Assembly (NCBI GenBank): GCA_009926905.1
Contig: RFNX01000548.1
Span: 1-6,782 of the forward strand
Source: Flavobacteriales bacterium
GTDB lineage: Bacteria; Bacteroidota; Bacteroidia; Flavobacteriales_D; Crocinitomicaceae
DNA length: 6,782 nucleotides
Reading direction: 5' to 3'
Shown here: positions 5,440-6,782 of the stretch, one piece after another
Numbering within the stretch: position 1 is the stretch's first letter
Layout: every line of letters starts with the position of its first letter
Notes under the pieces: model-generated
Databases searched by the model: none
Told to the model about the DNA's origin: nothing
The model's input: only the letters and a program-made list of their open reading frames with translations
Program-made: the position numbers and the translations under genes

Positions 5440-6249
5440 ATGAAGGGATTCGTAATTTTTCTATTTCAAATAAGTTGTTTTTGGAGCTTTTCGCAAGAGA
5501 AACTGTTTTCAGTGGAAGGAAGTTTTCAAGGTAAAAACTTATTTGTAAGCAATCCTCCGCAATCGGATGGTTTTGGTTTTTGCGTCTCAAAAGTGGTGGT
5601 GAATGGCGAAATTCTTCCTGCTTCTATACAAAGTGCCAATTTCGAAATTGATTTTTCATTGTTTAAGATTCAAAAAGGAGAAAAAGTATTTGTTGTTTTA
5701 ACGCATGCTGATGGATGCGAACCTCAATTCATCAATCCAGAAGTATTATTACCTAAAAGTACATTTGTTTGTGTTTCACTAAAAGCAAATAAAGATGGTG
5801 TAATTAATTGGCAAACGAAAAACGAAAACGGTTCCTTAGATTTTATAATTGAGCAATTCCGTTGGGGACGTTGGGTGGAAGTCGGACAAGTGAAAGGAGA
5901 AGGATCAAGTACAATTAATAATTACACCTTTCAATTGACGCCACATTCTGGGACGAATAAAGTGCGCATTTCTCAAAAAGACAATTCGGGTGACAAACAC
6001 AGCTCGCAAGAAACAAGTTTTCAATCAGCTGTTCCAAAAGTAAAAATGTCACCAGCAAAAGTTACAGACTATCTTTATTTCAAATCAAATGGAATGTCAA
6101 CTAAAACGAAATTTGAAGTGTATGATGCATTTGGAAACTTACTAAAATTAGGTTTCGGTGAAAAGGTAGATTGTCAAAATTTGGTGAACGGCGTTTATTT
6201 TGTGAACTTCGACAATACCACCGAAAAATTTATAAAAATCAACGAATGA
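5440..6249 (+). CDS. Secreted protein with a T9SS-type C-terminal sorting-like domain
   Basis: From the ATG at 5440 this is 269 residues. Layout: signal peptide about 1-19 (hydrophobic FVIFLFQISCFWSF, likely cut after SFSQ); an unrecognised N-terminal domain about 20-108 that includes GFGFCVSKVVVNGE (44-57) and THADGCEPQFINPE (88-101), whose two Cys (48, 93) could form a disulfide; a beta-rich middle part about 109-195 (VINWQTKNENG, then RWGRWVEVGQV) resembling a fibronectin III-like fold; and a C-terminal region about 200-269 with MSPAKVTDYLYF, FEVYDAFGNLL, LVNGVYFV and FIKIN. That order resembles the T9SS type A sorting domain, though the usual PNP is replaced by SPA. I take it as exported to the periplasm and possibly the cell surface. 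Upstream in-frame TTG (5428) is a worse start because it would precede the signal peptide. Its stop overlaps the next gene's ATG. The exact function is unknown. Confidence 0.8.
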   Translation: MKGFVIFLFQISCFWSFSQEKLFSVEGSFQGKNLFVSNPPQSDGFGFCVSKVVVNGEILPASIQSANFEIDFSLFKIQKGEKVFVVLTHADGCEPQFINPEVLLPKSTFVCVSLKANKDGVINWQTKNENGSLDFIIEQFRWGRWVEVGQVKGEGSSTINNYTFQLTPHSGTNKVRISQKDNSGDKHSSQETSFQSAVPKVKMSPAKVTDYLYFKSNGMSTKTKFEVYDAFGNLLKLGFGEKVDCQNLVNGVYFVNFDNTTEKFIKINE

Positions 6250-6650
6250 TTAAAAAAATTGAACATTTAGGAATTGCTGTTAAGGATTTGAGCGTTTCCA
6301 TACCATTGTATGAGAAATTATTCCAAACTCCTTGCTACAAAACGGAAGAAGTTAGTTCTGAAGGCGTAAAAACAGCGTTTTTTCAAATTGGAGATTCCAA
6401 AATAGAATTGTTAGAAGCAACAAATAGCGATTCACCCATTGCAAAATTTCTCGAAAAAAGAGGTGCAGGATTTCATCATGTAGCTTTTGAAGTTACAGAG
6501 ATAGATGCTGAAATTGCGCGATTGTCGGAAGAAGGTTTCCAATTGATTCACACTTCTCCAAAAGACGGTGCTGACAACAAACGCATTGCTTTTTTACACC
6601 CTAAATCAACGGATTCTTTGTTAGTTGAACTGTGCCAAGAGAAAAATTAA
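6246..6650 (+). CDS. mce: Methylmalonyl-CoA epimerase (vicinal oxygen chelate family)
   Basis: This 134-residue cytoplasmic metalloenzyme should interconvert (S)- and (R)-methylmalonyl-CoA, linking propionyl-CoA carboxylation to the B12-dependent mutase and succinyl-CoA. Two beta-alpha-beta modules are visible: IEHLGIAVKDL (5-15) opens the first and GFHHVAFEVTEI (75-86) the second. Expected metal ligands are His7, Glu54 (in KIELLEA), His78 and Glu128 (in LLVELC). GADNKRIAFLHPKST (108-122) is the usual stretch before the last ligand. Length is normal for the family. The start is ATG 6246, which overlaps the TGA of the secreted-protein gene (ATGA) and suggests translational coupling; a longer in-frame reading from 6171 would run into that gene and add 25 residues with no family similarity. 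Other VOC enzymes are possible, but the match in length and motifs favours the epimerase. Confidence 0.92.
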   Translation: MIKKIEHLGIAVKDLSVSIPLYEKLFQTPCYKTEEVSSEGVKTAFFQIGDSKIELLEATNSDSPIAKFLEKRGAGFHHVAFEVTEIDAEIARLSEEGFQLIHTSPKDGADNKRIAFLHPKSTDSLLVELCQEKN

Positions 6651-6656
6651 TTTGAG

Positions 6657-6744
6657 TGTTCGCAATCGCGCTTGTAAAACACTTCATTATTGAAAATTAA
6701 GAATATTATTGAAGTGAGAACTATTTAGTGAATGATAGCGAACA
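6657..6744. repeat. Nested inverted repeats downstream of the epimerase gene
   Basis: The outer arms TGTTCGCAATC (6657-6667) and GATAGCGAACA (6734-6744) are complementary at 10 of 11 positions. The inner arms CACTTCA (6680-6686) and TGAAGTG (6710-6716) are perfect. The inner loop also contains ATTATTGAA twice (6686-6694, 6705-6713). There is no T-run after the stem, so it is not a standard intrinsic terminator; it could be a transcript-end structure or a small dispersed repeat. Confidence 0.45.
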
Positions 6745-6782
6745 ATAATCGGCCTTGAGTTTCTTGGTTTTAGCTACTGAAC

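Noticed and set aside
5440..5478. Lipoprotein signal with Cys13 in the secreted protein
   Set aside because: The residues before the Cys (F-Q-I-S) do not form a lipobox; an ordinary signal peptide fits better.
6171..6245. Longer N-terminus for the epimerase
   Set aside because: The 25 added residues overlap the upstream gene and are unlike the family; the ATG at 6246 fits the conserved N-terminus.
6721..6780. Possible C-terminal 19 codons of a minus-strand gene entering from the right
   Set aside because: The frame is open to the edge, but it is too short to judge and overlaps an arm of the inverted repeat; no motif is recognisable.

Overview
The window reads as chromosomal DNA of a low-GC Bacteroidota bacterium, most likely of the order Flavobacteriales. 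Three things point there. The TonB proteins carry the cytoplasmic RNKxYGAYxLRK motif, the ExbB-ExbD-ExbD-TonB gene order is typical of the phylum, and one protein ends in a type IX secretion (T9SS)-like sorting tail. Shine-Dalgarno sequences are not evident, and one promoter fits the Bacteroidota consensus (TTG / TAnnTTTG). The lineage is an inference from these features; genus and species cannot be assigned.

The left two thirds (1-4676) is read on the minus strand and encodes an energy-transduction system of the inner membrane. From right to left it holds exbB (proton channel), two different exbD genes and tonB1. They are packed with gaps of 31, 12 and 1 bp behind a good promoter at about 4718-4746, and closed by a strong intrinsic terminator at 1600-1634. 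Beyond the terminator lie a second full tonB paralogue (431-1297) and the start of a third (1-119, cut by the window edge). The three tonB starts are spaced 1220 and 1178 bp apart. The two long intergenic regions (120-430 and 1298-1656) are homologous to each other, so gene and flank were duplicated together in tandem. Both flanks share an imperfect dyad containing an identical 18-nt block. The likely biology is one ExbB/ExbD motor served by several interchangeable TonB arms with diverged periplasmic linkers.

To the right is hemJ (4855-5397, minus), a membrane protoporphyrinogen IX oxidase of haem synthesis. A short divergent gap separates it from a plus-strand pair. The first gene of the pair is a secreted protein with a T9SS-type C-terminal domain (5440-6249). 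The second is a methylmalonyl-CoA epimerase (6246-6650) whose ATG overlaps the preceding stop (ATGA). The last 132 bp hold nested inverted repeats and no convincing gene.

No rRNA, tRNA, CRISPR array, insertion sequence or phage gene was seen. The most noteworthy part is the tandem TonB array with its conserved intergenic element.
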